A DNA stretch of 64,000 nucleotides from Sulfitobacter maritimus (GCF_013346665.1 NZ_JABVBB010000034.1:620001-684000); one strand, 5' to 3'. Positions 40,510 through 49,990 are shown, counted from the stretch's first letter. A program made the numbers and translations. Notes: generated from the letters alone by a model not told the origin.

Positions 40510-41289
40510 ATGGATTTGGGAATCAAGGGTAAAAAGGCGTTGGTTTGTGCCTCGTCCAAGGGGCTTGGCCTTGGCTGTGCCGAAGCTCTGGCTGCGGCGG
40601 GGGTGAACCTTGTGATGAACGCGCGCGGTGCGGAAGCGTTGGAATCGTCGGCGGAACGTATCCGTCAGGAACATGGCGTCGAAGTCGTCACCGTGGCGGC
40701 AGATGTGGCCACTGAAGAAGGACAAAAGCTGGTTATCCAAGCCGCCGAAGGCTGCGACATCCTCGTGAACAACGCAGGCGGCCCGCCGCCGGGCATGTGG
40801 CAAGATTGGGACCGCGACGATTTCATTCAAGCGCTGGACGCCAATATGCTCGCGCCCATCGCGCTGATCAAAGCACTGGTGCCGGGGATGATGGAGCGTG
40901 GTTGGGGCCGGGTGGTCAATATCACCAGCCAATCCGTGCGCGCGCCGATTGGCGTGTTGGGGCTCAGCAATTCGGCCCGCACCGGGCTTACAGGCTATGT
41001 CGCGGGCACCTCGCGGCAGGTGGCGGGCAAGGGGGTTACGATCAACAACCTTCTGCCGGGTATTCACGCCACGGATCGGGCGGATTCGCTCGATGGGGCA
41101 GTGGTGCAGAGCAAGGGCATCACGCTTGATGAAGCCCGCGCCGAGCGGCAGGCGGGCATCCCTGCTGGACGCTATGGCACGCGCGAAGAGTTCGGCGCGG
41201 CCTGTGCCTTCCTCTGTTCGCAACATGCAGGGTTCATCGTGGGCCAAAACCTGCTGCTTGACGGGGGCGCCACCAACCTGACAATCTGA
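40510..41289 (+). CDS. Short-chain dehydrogenase/reductase-like protein lacking the canonical YxxxK
   Basis: A 259-aa Rossmann protein. ASSKGLGLGCAEAL near residue 13 is the TGxxxGxG-like cofactor loop, VNNAGGPPPG near 90 the NNAG motif, and NITSQSVRAP near 137 holds the usual catalytic serine. Where Tyr-x-x-x-Lys should come the sequence is LGLSNSARTGLTGYV, so Tyr and Lys are not in place. This occurs in a known FabG-like subgroup of altered active site. AGGAGG lies upstream of the ATG. Substrate unknown. Confidence 0.82.
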   Translation: MDLGIKGKKALVCASSKGLGLGCAEALAAAGVNLVMNARGAEALESSAERIRQEHGVEVVTVAADVATEEGQKLVIQAAEGCDILVNNAGGPPPGMWQDWDRDDFIQALDANMLAPIALIKALVPGMMERGWGRVVNITSQSVRAPIGVLGLSNSARTGLTGYVAGTSRQVAGKGVTINNLLPGIHATDRADSLDGAVVQSKGITLDEARAERQAGIPAGRYGTREEFGAACAFLCSQHAGFIVGQNLLLDGGATNLTI

Positions 41290-41318
41290 TTTTGACCCAC
41301 CTGACCTTGGAGTTTCCC

Positions 41319-41699
41319 ATGCTACGAATGCTTGCAGTTCTCGCCAGCCTGACGGCAACGCAAGCTATGGCACAGGATCTTTTGCCAAGGTTGGAAGCGG
41401 CGCAGGTGGCTTTGGATGGGCAAATGCTTGTTCTTATGGGCGATGATCCGGCCAAGGTACGCTGGACCCCGACACGGCGCGCACAATCAGCCTGCGCTTT
41501 GGCAGAGTTGGAGCGGCGTCGGGGACGCAAAACCGCTGAGATCTATGTGCGCGAAGTCGAACGGGCGGCTGTAGATGCGCGCAAGGTCACGCACGTCGGT
41601 GATATCGGCGGTCTGTTGGTGCGTATTCATGGGGCCGCAGATTTGCGGTTGCAGCGCGATCTCTTCCCGATCACCCGCCAATGCGGGATCGGCCTGTAA
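41319..41699 (+). CDS. Small periplasmic protein of unknown function
   Basis: A 126-aa protein with a signal peptide MLRMLAVLASLTATQAMA (cleavage about residue 18). The mature part is helical and charged, with cysteines in AQSACALAELERRRG and ITRQCGIGL. I recognise no family. ATG 41319 is chosen because it begins the signal peptide and GGAG lies just upstream; a TTG nine codons earlier is unlikely. It follows the SDR gene by 29 bases and may be co-transcribed. Confidence 0.6.
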   Translation: MLRMLAVLASLTATQAMAQDLLPRLEAAQVALDGQMLVLMGDDPAKVRWTPTRRAQSACALAELERRRGRKTAEIYVREVERAAVDARKVTHVGDIGGLLVRIHGAADLRLQRDLFPITRQCGIGL

Positions 41700-41838
41700 A
41701 ACCTTGGCTGGGGCAACTGCTCCGGCCATTTTAGCGTCTAGCGGCGCGTGGCTGCCCCGAAAAACGCGCGGTGCTTGCGGGCGCGGGACGGGGCTGATAG
41801 CTGCTTTCCGAGCGATTTAATCGGATACCGCATCTGTC

Positions 41839-42927
41839 ATGAGTGACCCCACCCCCCGACTGGAAATCAAGAACCTGCGCCGCAGCTATGGCGGGCGGCA
41901 GGTGGTCGACGACGTGTCTTTGCAGATCATGCCGGGGCAGGTGACCTGTCTGCTCGGCCCCTCAGGCTGCGGCAAATCCACCACCTTGCGGATGATCGCA
42001 GGCGTAGAGATGCAAGACAGCGGCACGATCCATGTGGATGGCAAGCTGATCTGCGACACGGTCTTTCGCGTGCCACCTGAACGGCGCGAGATTGGGCTGA
42101 TGTTTCAAGACTTCGCCCTGTTCCCGCACCTGAGCGTTGCGGACAATGTGGGCTTTGGCCTGAAAAAAGGCACTAAAGCCGAAAAGCGCAAACGGATCGA
42201 AGAGTTGCTCGAACGGGTGGACTTGCTGCGCTATATCGACGGCTATCCGCATCAGCTTTCGGGCGGCGAGCAGCAGCGTGTGGCATTGGCCCGCGCCTTG
42301 GCCCCGCAGCCGCGTATCATGCTGATGGACGAGCCCTTCTCTGGTCTCGACAACCGTCTGCGCGACGGCATCCGGGACGAGACGCTGAGCATCCTGAAAG
42401 AAGAAGACACCGCCGTTCTGCTCGTCACCCACGAGCCGGATGAGGCAATGCGCATGGCTGATGAGATTGCGCTGATGCGCGATGGCAAAATCGTTCAGCA
42501 GGGCGCACCCTACAACGTCTATACCCGCCCCGTCGACCGCGCTTCTGTTTCCTTTTTCAGCGATGCCAACGTGCTTGAGGCTACGGTGAATGGTGCGTTG
42601 GCCGATACGGTGTTTGGGCAATTTCTGGCTCCCGGCGTGCCTGATGGCACGGCGGTCAACATCGTCTTCCGCCCCCAACACCTGCGCATCGACTTTGACC
42701 GCGCAGGCAAAGGCCCGCGCCCCACGGCAACCGATGGCACCCCGGCCCGCGCAGTCGTGGAACGCGCGCGTTTTATGGGCAATGAAAGCCTTGTGGAGTT
42801 TAAGCTGGAAGAGGATGGCTCGCGGCTCAAGGCGACCGTCCCAAACGTCTTTCTGCCGCAGCCCGGCGCTGTCATGTGGCTCACCGTGCGCCGCGACCGC
42901 TGCTTTGTCTTTCCGGTGAAACCATGA
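41839..42927 (+). CDS. ABC transporter ATP-binding protein (FbpC/PotA type)
   Basis: A 362-aa ATPase. Walker A GPSGCGKSTT near residue 39, Q-loop MFQDFALFPHLSV near 87, signature LSGGEQQRVALARAL near 138, Walker B IMLMDEPFSGLD near 163, and H-loop VTHEPDEA. A C-terminal extension from about 240 has TOBE-like strands (NIVFRPQHLRIDF, ENESL-like region). This build is usual for iron(III), polyamine or sugar importers. No permease or binding protein gene is adjacent, so it is an orphan and its substrate cannot be told. Confidence 0.85.
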   Translation: MSDPTPRLEIKNLRRSYGGRQVVDDVSLQIMPGQVTCLLGPSGCGKSTTLRMIAGVEMQDSGTIHVDGKLICDTVFRVPPERREIGLMFQDFALFPHLSVADNVGFGLKKGTKAEKRKRIEELLERVDLLRYIDGYPHQLSGGEQQRVALARALAPQPRIMLMDEPFSGLDNRLRDGIRDETLSILKEEDTAVLLVTHEPDEAMRMADEIALMRDGKIVQQGAPYNVYTRPVDRASVSFFSDANVLEATVNGALADTVFGQFLAPGVPDGTAVNIVFRPQHLRIDFDRAGKGPRPTATDGTPARAVVERARFMGNESLVEFKLEEDGSRLKATVPNVFLPQPGAVMWLTVRRDRCFVFPVKP

Positions 42928-43248
42928 TCCCGTCGATGGTTGAGTTCGGCATGTGATCGCCCCTGCGGCGGCGTGATTATAGCCAAACCGCTATACGCGG
43001 TTTACGGGGCAGGGTGTGGCGGCGGTGGCGCAGGCCAGCGCCAATGCGTTCTGGCCAGCGCGGAGGGAGCAATTCAAACGCCGAGCCGAGCGGCGCCAGA
43101 CCGCGGGGGTGGCGCACATACCTGATGGTTTGGCCGTTTGCCGTCCCGGCGCTTGCGCCAGCCCTCAATCGGTCCGCGCCTCAGCGAAAACGCCAGCCCG
43201 TCCGGGCGGTCTGGCGCTGTTCGGCGGACATGTTTCCGTGATTCCGGG
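42928..43248. other. Gap without recognisable gene; hairpin and 12-base inverted repeat
   Basis: No convincing gene is seen in these 321 bases. A hairpin AAACCGC/GCGGTTT at 42985-43003 (loop TATAC) may act as terminator for the ABC gene. A 12-base inverted repeat, GCGCCAGACCGC at 43093-43104 and its complement at 43206-43217, encloses about 100 bases. Short open frames here have no start signals or recognisable product; gene remnants are possible. Confidence 0.45.
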
Positions 43249-43911
43249 CTAGGGGCGGTAGTCAGCCAAGGTCTTGCCCGGCTCGTCTACGAACAACTCT
43301 GGTAACGCTTCAGCGCTCTCAATCTGATCGAGCGGATAGGTCGCAAAACCCTTTGCGCCTTCACACCACGCCGTCAGCAACCAAAACCGCCCCCAGTTTT
43401 CCACTTTGAGCGGGCGCACCACCTGAGCCACGCCATTCGCCACCCTGACCCGCAGCTTCTGCCGCGCTTGGATCGCCGCCCGCAACACGGGCAGATGCGC
43501 AAAGACCCGCGTCGCTTTGCCAGGCCTCTGTAACGCCTGCTGCCACGCCGCCCCCTCTGCAATCGTTTCGGCAGGCAAAACCGCGTCGAACTTCGCGGCC
43601 AATGTCTCCGCCGCGCCCTGCAAGTCTCGATCCCCCACCTCAGCCGCCACGGCAAGGCCGAGGTTCAGCGCCTCCAACTCTGCCGGTGCGAGGGTCAAGG
43701 GGGGCAGGGTGATCGCCGGCGTCACACGATAGCCCTCGCCCCGCGTCCCGGCCACCGGCACCCCCGACGCAATGAGTTTGTCCATATCGCGGTAGATCGT
43801 GCGCACCGACACGTTAAAGCGGGCAGCCAGATCATCCGCCCGGTGCACCCGTCCGTCGCGCAGAATATCGATCAGCGCTACCAGTCGATCTCTATGTCTT
43901 AATACATCCAT
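43249..43911 (-). CDS. YafY-type HTH transcriptional regulator
   Basis: A 220-aa regulator. The N-terminal winged helix-turn-helix spans residues 1-60, with RADDLAARFNVSVRTIYRDMDKL typical of the HTH_11/DeoR-like domain in YafY proteins. The rest resembles the WYL-type ligand-sensing region (RPLKVENWGRFWLLTAWCE, ATYPLDQIES). It is divergent from tatA, with which it shares a 171-base intergenic region. The target and ligand are unknown; some relatives respond to single-stranded DNA or stress. Confidence 0.82.
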   Translation of the reverse strand: MDVLRHRDRLVALIDILRDGRVHRADDLAARFNVSVRTIYRDMDKLIASGVPVAGTRGEGYRVTPAITLPPLTLAPAELEALNLGLAVAAEVGDRDLQGAAETLAAKFDAVLPAETIAEGAAWQQALQRPGKATRVFAHLPVLRAAIQARQKLRVRVANGVAQVVRPLKVENWGRFWLLTAWCEGAKGFATYPLDQIESAEALPELFVDEPGKTLADYRP

Positions 43912-44082
43912 GCTCCTGACAAAAACACGTCAGGAGAGTTTTTGCACCCGCAAAATCTGCGCATCCTCCCGCCGAGCGCGGCCCCGCAAACCGCTTTGCC
44001 CCTTCATGCCATCCGCGCCGCCCGTTATCACAGGCCAAACCGGTGCGCCTGCAGGCGTGCCAAACATGATGGGAGAACAGAC

Positions 44083-44343
44083 ATGTTGAACAATATCGGA
44101 CTGCCGGGCCTGCTGCTGATCGCGGTTGTCGTGCTGGTGCTATTTGGCCGGGGCAAGATTTCCTCGCTCATGGGCGAAGTCGGCAAGGGCATCACCAGCT
44201 TCAAAAAAGGCATCAGCGAAGGCGAAGAAGAGACCAAGCGCACAGACGACATCAAACATGTCGACGAAGTGCACCATGCTGAGTTGCACGATCCGGACGC
44301 GCAGCCCAAAGCCGACGTGAAGACCGACAAGGACCGGGTGTAA
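44083..44343 (+). CDS. tatA: Twin-arginine translocase subunit TatA
   Basis: An 86-aa protein: an N-terminal transmembrane helix ([17 protein letters not shown]), the FGRGK hinge, and an amphipathic helix [20 protein letters not shown], followed by an acidic and His-containing tail. It forms the Tat pore for folded proteins. First gene of tatABC; GGGAG precedes the ATG. Confidence 0.94.
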   Translation: MLNNIGLPGLLLIAVVVLVLFGRGKISSLMGEVGKGITSFKKGISEGEEETKRTDDIKHVDEVHHAELHDPDAQPKADVKTDKDRV

Positions 44344-44347
44344 CCCG

Positions 44348-45037
44348 ATGTTCGATCTGGGTTGGACGGAGCTTTTGGTCATCGGCGTGGTGGCGCTGAT
44401 CGTGGTAGGCCCCAAGGACCTGCCCGTGCTGTTTCGGCGCGTGGGTCAATTCGTGGGCAAGGCCAAGGGCATGGCACGCGAATTCAGCCAAGCCATGAAC
44501 GATGCCGCTGATGAAAGCGGTATGCGCGAGATGTCCTCATCGTTGAACAAATCGCTGAAAACCGCGACCAACCCATTGGGCAGCGCGATGGATGAGGTGA
44601 AGGACGCAACCCGTTCGCTAAGCAATTTCGACCCTGACAGCGAGACTGGCAAACTGGCGGCGGAAAAGGCTGAGGATGTGAAAAAGATCCAAGCCAGCAC
44701 AGCCCGCGCCGCAGCCGAGCGCAAACAGCGTGAGGCAGCAGAGGCCATGGCGCAGGCCGAAGCGGCGGAGGCCGAATTGTCGGACGCGCCCGCGACAGCA
44801 GCGCCGCAACGGCCCGTTATTGAAAAGCCGGTTATCGAAAAGCCTGCGGCCAAAGCGACCACTGACAAAGCAGCTCCTAAGGCAGTCGCGGCCAAGAAAA
44901 CCGCTACGAAAAAGCCTGCGGCCAAAGCGACCACTGGCAAAGCAGCCCCCAAGACAGCCGCGGCCAAGAAACCGGCTGCGAAAAAGTCCGCCACCAAGAA
45001 GCCAGCGGCGGCCAAACCTGCCGCGAAAAAAGAGTAA
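44348..45037 (+). CDS. tatB: Twin-arginine translocase subunit TatB with lysine/alanine-rich tail
   Basis: A 229-aa protein starting [21 protein letters not shown], the TatB helix with the conserved glutamate, the GPKDLP hinge and an amphipathic helix. TatB is usually about 100-180 aa. Here residues 155-229 are an Ala-, Lys-, Pro-rich tail with repeats such as [13 protein letters not shown] and AAKK resembling histone H1-like C-termini. The core functions in substrate reception with TatC; the tail role is unknown. Confidence 0.92.
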   Translation: MFDLGWTELLVIGVVALIVVGPKDLPVLFRRVGQFVGKAKGMAREFSQAMNDAADESGMREMSSSLNKSLKTATNPLGSAMDEVKDATRSLSNFDPDSETGKLAAEKAEDVKKIQASTARAAAERKQREAAEAMAQAEAAEAELSDAPATAAPQRPVIEKPVIEKPAAKATTDKAAPKAVAAKKTATKKPAAKATTGKAAPKTAAAKKPAAKKSATKKPAAAKPAAKKE

Positions 45038-45042
45038 GTTAA

Positions 45043-45912
45043 ATGAGCGCCTCCGACGACTATGACGAGATCGACGACAGTTCGGCCCCGCTGATCGAGC
45101 ATTTGGCCGAACTGCGCACGCGGCTTATCCATTCGGTCATCGCCTTTATCATCGGCATGGTGATCTGTTTCACCGTCTGGAACCCGATCTTCAACTTCCT
45201 GACCGAACCGCTGTGCTCTGCCATGGCCGAACGCGGGCAGGAGGATTGCGGGCTGATCCTGATCAAGCTCCAAGAAGGTTTCTTCGTCGCGATCTCAATC
45301 TCGCTTTTGGGGGGCTTGGTGTTGGGCTTTCCCTTCATCAGCTACCAACTCTGGCGCTTCGTGGCACCGGGGCTCTACAAGAACGAGAAGGGCGCTTTTC
45401 TGCCCTTCCTGATCTCCTCGCCAGTGATGTTCTTCCTCGGCGCGGCTTTCGCCTTTTATGTCGTCACGCCACTGGCCTTCGACTTCTTCCTCGGCTTCCA
45501 GCAGGCTGGCACGCTCGTAGGCGAGGGGCCGGATGGTGAAAACGGCATTGCCGCCATCGCTTTCCAAGGCTCCGCGCAAGAGTATCTCTCGCTCACCATT
45601 AAGTTCATCGTGGCCTTCGGCCTGTGCTTCCAGTTGCCTGTTCTGCTGACGCTGATGGGCAAAGCCGGGCTGGTCAGTTCCGAAGGGCTCGGCAACGTCC
45701 GCAAATACGCCGTCGTCGCCATTCTGGTGCTCGCTGCCCTCGTCACCCCGCCGGACGTCATTACCCAAGTGATCCTCTTCGTGGTGGTTTACGGGCTCTA
45801 TGAGATTTCTATCTTCCTCGTACATCGGGTGGAGACCAAGCGCGAAGAAAAGCTGCGCGCCGAAGCGTATTTTGACGATGAAGACGAAGAAGATTTGGAT
45901 GATCTGCTGTGA
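45043..45912 (+). CDS. tatC: Twin-arginine translocase subunit TatC
   Basis: A 289-aa, six-helix membrane protein that recognises the twin-arginine signal. The N-terminal [17 protein letters not shown] is the hallmark (HLxELRxR) and [18 protein letters not shown] near residue 106 the conserved cytoplasmic and periplasmic region with FxxPGLxxxE. It ends in an acidic tail [10 protein letters not shown]. Five bases after tatB. Confidence 0.95.
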   Translation: MSASDDYDEIDDSSAPLIEHLAELRTRLIHSVIAFIIGMVICFTVWNPIFNFLTEPLCSAMAERGQEDCGLILIKLQEGFFVAISISLLGGLVLGFPFISYQLWRFVAPGLYKNEKGAFLPFLISSPVMFFLGAAFAFYVVTPLAFDFFLGFQQAGTLVGEGPDGENGIAAIAFQGSAQEYLSLTIKFIVAFGLCFQLPVLLTLMGKAGLVSSEGLGNVRKYAVVAILVLAALVTPPDVITQVILFVVVYGLYEISIFLVHRVETKREEKLRAEAYFDDEDEEDLDDLL

Positions 45913-46757
45913 TTGACGACCCGATGGACAGAATTGCAGCGGCGTTGGAGCGGATGTCTCCGGTGCCGCTAGCCGCCCCCGACTTCGACGCGGCAAGCGC
46001 CTTTGTCTGGCATACCGATCCGGACCGGCTGATGCCGGTGCCACAGGTCGCCCGGATTGACCTGCCGCTCTTGGTCGGGGTGGACCGGGCGCGGGATACC
46101 CTGCTGGCCAACACACGCCAGTTTGCCGCCGGGTTGCCCGCGAATAACGCTCTGCTCTGGGGTGCGCGTGGTATGGGAAAATCCAGTCTTGTTAAGGCGA
46201 TACATGCGGATGTTCATGCATCACATGAAGATCTGCGCATCGTCGAATTGCAGCGCGAAGACCTGCCGTCGGTCGGGCGTCTGCTGAACCTCCTTCGCGG
46301 AGCGTCACAACGGTTCATCCTGTTTTGCGATGACCTTAGCTTTGGCCACGACGACGCACATTACAAATCGCTTAAGGCCGTGCTTGATGGCGGTATCGAG
46401 GGACGCCCGGATAACGTGGTGCTCTACGCCACCTCGAACCGCCGCCACCTTATGCCGCGTGACATGATCGAAAACGAACGGGGCAGCGCGATAAACCCGT
46501 CAGAAGCGGTGGAAGAGAAGGTCTCTCTGTCAGACCGTTTCGGTCTTTGGCTCGGCTTCCACCCCTGCGACCAGGAGCAATATCTCACGATGATCCGTGG
46601 CTACTGCGATGCGTTCGGTGTGGAGATCGACAACGAAACGCTGCGGGCTGAAGCCGTTGAATGGCAAGCGACCCGTGGCGCGCGCTCAGGCCGCGTGGCC
46701 TGGCAATATTTTGTGGACCTTGCCGGGCGCAAAGGGGTTAAGGTCAGCGGCGGTTGA
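45909..46757 (+). CDS. DUF815-family AAA+ ATPase
   Basis: A 282-aa predicted ATPase. Walker [12 protein letters not shown] is near residue 81, Walker [12 protein letters not shown] near 136, the arginine-rich sensor region [12 protein letters not shown] near 177, and [17 protein letters not shown] near 215, all as in DUF815. The GTG start overlaps the tatC stop (GTGA); ATG at 45924 is an alternative. The family often neighbours tat genes in this group of bacteria, but its function is unknown. The last 25 codons are repeated downstream in decayed form. Confidence 0.85.
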   Translation: MIDDPMDRIAAALERMSPVPLAAPDFDAASAFVWHTDPDRLMPVPQVARIDLPLLVGVDRARDTLLANTRQFAAGLPANNALLWGARGMGKSSLVKAIHADVHASHEDLRIVELQREDLPSVGRLLNLLRGASQRFILFCDDLSFGHDDAHYKSLKAVLDGGIEGRPDNVVLYATSNRRHLMPRDMIENERGSAINPSEAVEEKVSLSDRFGLWLGFHPCDQEQYLTMIRGYCDAFGVEIDNETLRAEAVEWQATRGARSGRVAWQYFVDLAGRKGVKVSGG

Positions 46758-47145
46758 TCGCCCCCTCCTTTGACACTCAGAGGGCGGGGACAGCGCTTAG
46801 GCCGTGTGACGTCGCAGTATTTCGTCGATTTTGCATGCCACAAAAGGGCTAAACCCAAAGAGGGTTAAACGTCTCACCTTGGCCGCCAGAGGCACCTAGT
46901 AGGCCGGGCAGCGCTAAGGCACTGTAGCGTGGCAGTACTTCGTCGATTTCGCAGGGCACAAAGAGGTTGAAGTCAGCGGCGGTTGAACGCCCTCTTTGGT
47001 CGCTAGAAGCACTTAAATGGCCGGAGAGCGGTCAAGCCGTGTTTCGTGGCAGTATTACGTCGATTTTGTAGGGCGCAAAGGGGATAGAGTCGGAGAGGGT
47101 TGAACATCTCCCTTTGGCAGCCAGAGGCGCGTAGAAAGCCGGGGC
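46683..47145 (+). repeat. Four-unit tandem repeat made from the 3' end of the DUF815 gene
   Basis: The genuine gene end (46683-46793) is followed by three diverged copies at 46794-46911, 46912-47028 and 47029-47145, period 111-118 bases. Each copy keeps an in-frame version of the terminal peptide ending at a stop: [18 protein letters not shown] in the gene, SQYFVDFACHKRAKPKEG, WQYFVDFAGHKEVEVSGG and WQYYVDFVGRKGDRVGEG in the copies. Each also carries a version of the 5' arm of the terminator (GGCCGGG-type). Only the last is followed by a complete palindrome. Confidence 0.9.
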
Positions 47146-47161
47146 GGCGCCCCGGCTTTCT
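47133..47161. terminator. Strong bidirectional terminator hairpin
   Basis: A perfect 13-bp stem, AGAAAGCCGGGGC and its complement, with loop GGC. It lies between the end of the repeat array and the convergent NlpD-like gene (stop at 47190), so it may end transcription from both sides. No long T-run follows on the + strand. Confidence 0.75.
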
Positions 47162-47189
47162 GCCAAAACGCCGCCTTCTCGTGATCAGA

Positions 47190-48425
47190 TTACTGGATAT
47201 AGGGCGTCGGATCGACGCTCTCAAACCCGTTGCGCACTTCGAAATGCACATGCGATTCCGCGCCGCCCCTCAGCGCGGCGATCTGCTGTCCGCGGCTGAC
47301 GCTGTCGCCTTTGGCGACCTTCACATCAGCCACATTCGCATAGACCGTCAGCAGGTTGTTGGCATGGCGCACCACAACAATGGGAATTCCATCCGCGCTT
47401 TTGGTGATGGCGGCCACTGTGCCGCTGTCAGCGGCTTTCACCGCGCCACCCGGCGCACCTTTGATGTTGATGCCCTCGTTCTTGCCCTTCGCATATTCCC
47501 GGATGATCGAGCCCTGAACTGGTGGGGTCATCTTGGTGGTCTTAGCAGGGGCTGTGGGCTTGCCAACATCGGCCACAGGCGTGGTCGGAGCAGGGGCGGG
47601 CGGCGTTGGTTTGGCTGTCTCGTCTTGCGGCAGCGGCTTGGCTGCGGACGGCGGCATGGGCGTTGGCGAGCCCGCGCCGGGTGCTGTGGTGACGGGCGGA
47701 GCGGGCTGCGGTGCCGGTTTGGCGGGGGCCGGTTGGCGCGGTGGCGCTTGCTTTTCTACCGGGATCAACAGGAACTGCCCTTCGCGGATGGCAAAGTCTG
47801 GCCCCAGCCCGTTCCATTCGGCCAGCGCTTTGACGGGCACGTTATAAAGCCGCGCGACGGTATAGGCAGTCTCGCCCCGCTCAACACGGTGGCGCACAGG
47901 TTCCTTGCTTGCAGGCGCCGCAGGCTGCGCAGCCGGGGTGCTGGTCTTGGCCGGTGGCAGCCCTTGGGTCTGCACGCCGGGTGTCGCGGGGACCCGGTCA
48001 ATCGCATTTCCGGCAAGCGACGTGATATCAACACCGCCTCCGCCTGTGCTGCTGGGCGCAGGTTCGGCCACGCGGCGGGGCAGGGCGATGATTTCGCCCT
48101 GACGCAGCGGCACATCGACGTCGATGCCATTGTAGCGCGACAACTCATTGCTGTCCGCACCAACGCGGGCGGCCACATCCTTGAGCGTGTCACCGCTCCG
48201 CGCCACTGCCACCTGATAGTTAGGATAGGAAATCACCCCCCGCGCATCGGGTTTGGGCCGATCCGCCAAGGGACCACGCGCAGCTTCAGCGGTCGAAAAG
48301 CCATCGCCAAAGGTGCTGCGCATGTCAAAGTCCAGCGGCTGGTTTTCGCAACCGGCCAGCAAAATCACACTGGTTCCGGCCAGAAGGGTCAGCCGCGTCT
48401 GGCGGCGCAGGAAGGGGTGGCGCAT
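47190..48425 (-). CDS. NlpD-like lipoprotein with LysM domains and degenerate LytM/M23 domain
   Basis: A 411-aa protein. The lipobox VILLAGC puts the lipidated cysteine near residue 26. Two LysM motifs (VARSGDTLKDVAARVGAD near 75, and RHRVERGETAYTVARLYNVP near 178) bind peptidoglycan; a Pro-, Ala-rich linker follows. The C-terminal M23-like domain has HVHFEVR but NEGINI where active peptidases have HxxxD, so two zinc ligands are missing. It is therefore more likely an amidase activator than an enzyme. The order surE-pcm-nlpD is shared with gammaproteobacteria. Confidence 0.85.
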   Translation of the reverse strand: MRHPFLRRQTRLTLLAGTSVILLAGCENQPLDFDMRSTFGDGFSTAEAARGPLADRPKPDARGVISYPNYQVAVARSGDTLKDVAARVGADSNELSRYNGIDVDVPLRQGEIIALPRRVAEPAPSSTGGGGVDITSLAGNAIDRVPATPGVQTQGLPPAKTSTPAAQPAAPASKEPVRHRVERGETAYTVARLYNVPVKALAEWNGLGPDFAIREGQFLLIPVEKQAPPRQPAPAKPAPQPAPPVTTAPGAGSPTPMPPSAAKPLPQDETAKPTPPAPAPTTPVADVGKPTAPAKTTKMTPPVQGSIIREYAKGKNEGINIKGAPGGAVKAADSGTVAAITKSADGIPIVVVRHANNLLTVYANVADVKVAKGDSVSRGQQIAALRGGAESHVHFEVRNGFESVDPTPYIQ

Positions 48426-48480
48426 CTGCAAGTCCTCATCTTCGCCCCCATGTCGAATGGGGCGTTGTCTGTCTAACCTA

Positions 48481-49137
48481 TTAACCGTCCTTGCCCAAAC
48501 CTTCCAGCAGGGGGACAAAACGCACGGCGCGCAATTCATCGTATTCCAGACCTTCGGCGGTCTTTCGCACACGAATAAGGTGTTGCACCGTATCAGATTG
48601 GCCCACGGGCAAGACCATGATGCCACCAACCTTGAGCTGCGCCAGCAGCGGGCCGGGCGGGTCTTCGGCGGCGGCGGTAACGATGATACGGTCAAAGGGG
48701 GCCTGTTCGGCAAGCCCAAAGCTGCCATCCGCAGTGATCGCGGTGATATTGGTGAGGTTCATCGCCTCAAACACGCCGCGGGCCTCTTGCACCAAGCGAC
48801 GGTGGCGGTCGATGGTATAGACCCGGCGTGCCAGCTTGCTGAGGATCGCGGCCTGATAGCCCGAACCGGTGCCAATTTCGAGCACCTTATCGCGCGAAGA
48901 GACCTGAAGCGCTTGGCTCATCAGCCCCACAACGGAGGGTTGGCTGATGGTCTGCCCGCAGGCAATCGGGAGCGGCATGTCCTCATAGGCCCGGCTGGCA
49001 AAGAGGCCCCGGATGAATGGCCCTCGGTCAATCGCTTCCATCGCTGTAAGCACGCGCCCATCGGTCACGCCCTTGGAGCGTAGCGCGTAGAGGAACTGCA
49101 TCTTGCGTTCCGCTTCAGAGATGGGCTCTTCGTTCAT
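48481..49137 (-). CDS. pcm: Protein-L-isoaspartate O-methyltransferase
   Basis: A 218-aa SAM-dependent repair enzyme that methylates isoaspartyl residues in aged proteins. [14 protein letters not shown] near residue 60 is the PCMT-specific loop and [15 protein letters not shown] near 85 is SAM motif [13 protein letters not shown] near 150 completes the fold. Its start overlaps the surE stop by four bases. Confidence 0.93.
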   Translation of the reverse strand: MNEEPISEAERKMQFLYALRSKGVTDGRVLTAMEAIDRGPFIRGLFASRAYEDMPLPIACGQTISQPSVVGLMSQALQVSSRDKVLEIGTGSGYQAAILSKLARRVYTIDRHRRLVQEARGVFEAMNLTNITAITADGSFGLAEQAPFDRIIVTAAAEDPPGPLLAQLKVGGIMVLPVGQSDTVQHLIRVRKTAEGLEYDELRAVRFVPLLEGLGKDG

Positions 49138-49919
49138 CCGTTAATGCCTGCCAATGTCTCAAGCGCCGCATGATCCGTCAAATCGCAGCGCATCGGCGTG
49201 ACGGAGACATAGCCGTCAAGGTTCAGACAGGCGTCTGTCCCCGGTGCAGTTTGAACGCGCTGGTCGCCGCCCTTGATCCAAAGGAAACGGCGGCCGGAAG
49301 GCGACAGATGCGCTTCGGTCGAAAAGCCGGTGCCGGGGCGGCGGCCTTGGGGGGCAAGGCGAATACCGCGCACATCGGCGCCTGCAACAGGGGGGAAGTT
49401 CACGTTATAGAACAGCCCGTAAGATGCGTCCTCAGAGGGGCTATGCTCAAGGATGCGGCGGCAGGTCTCGGCCCCGTATTGGGCCGCAGCCTCAAACGGG
49501 TCGGACAACTCGTTGTTCGCCGGGCCGTAGTATTGCGACAGAGCGATGGCAGGCAGACCCTGCAACGCGGCTTCCATCGCCCCGCCGAGCGTCCCGGAAT
49601 AAAGCGCGTTTTCTGCAGCGTTATTGCCCCGGTTCACGCCCGATAACACCAGATCAGGGGGAGCGGCGGTCATGGCATCGTGGATCGCGGCAAGCACGCA
49701 ATCCGCCGGAGACCCCTCAGCCGCGAACACCCGGTCGCCCAGTTGCGAGACCATCATCGGTTTGGTGTAGCTGATGCAATGGCCCACGCCGGACTGTTCA
49801 AAAGCGGGTGCCACCGTCCAAACCTCGCCATTCGGTCCGGCCAATTCGTCGGCGATGGCTTTGAGTACGGTCAACCCCGGTGCGTTGATGCCGTCGTCAT
49901 TTGTGATCAAAATACGCAT
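49134..49919 (-). CDS. surE: 5'/3'-nucleotidase SurE
   Basis: A 261-aa acid phosphatase acting on nucleoside monophosphates, linked to stationary-phase survival. [16 protein letters not shown] at the start supplies the metal-binding aspartates, and [20 protein letters not shown] near residue 95 the second metal and phosphate loop. First gene of the surE-pcm-nlpD group. Confidence 0.94.
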   Translation of the reverse strand: MRILITNDDGINAPGLTVLKAIADELAGPNGEVWTVAPAFEQSGVGHCISYTKPMMVSQLGDRVFAAEGSPADCVLAAIHDAMTAAPPDLVLSGVNRGNNAAENALYSGTLGGAMEAALQGLPAIALSQYYGPANNELSDPFEAAAQYGAETCRRILEHSPSEDASYGLFYNVNFPPVAGADVRGIRLAPQGRRPGTGFSTEAHLSPSGRRFLWIKGGDQRVQTAPGTDACLNLDGYVSVTPMRCDLTDHAALETLAGING

Positions 49920-49990
49920 GAAAGCCCCTTTTTGCCTTGATAGGCGAGGGGCGGACCGGCGGCAAGCGCGGCGCGCCGATGCCGCCCGGT

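Noticed and set aside
43016..43252. Plus-strand frame of 78 codons in the gene-free gap
   Set aside because: No ribosome binding site or recognisable product, and overlapping frames of equal length on both strands.
44800..45037. Lysine/alanine-rich end of tatB considered as a separate histone-like gene
   Set aside because: It is in frame with the TatB start and lacks its own initiation signal.
46683..47145. Repeat array considered as CRISPR
   Set aside because: Units are tandem without unique spacers, about 115 bases long, diverged, and clearly derived from the preceding gene end.
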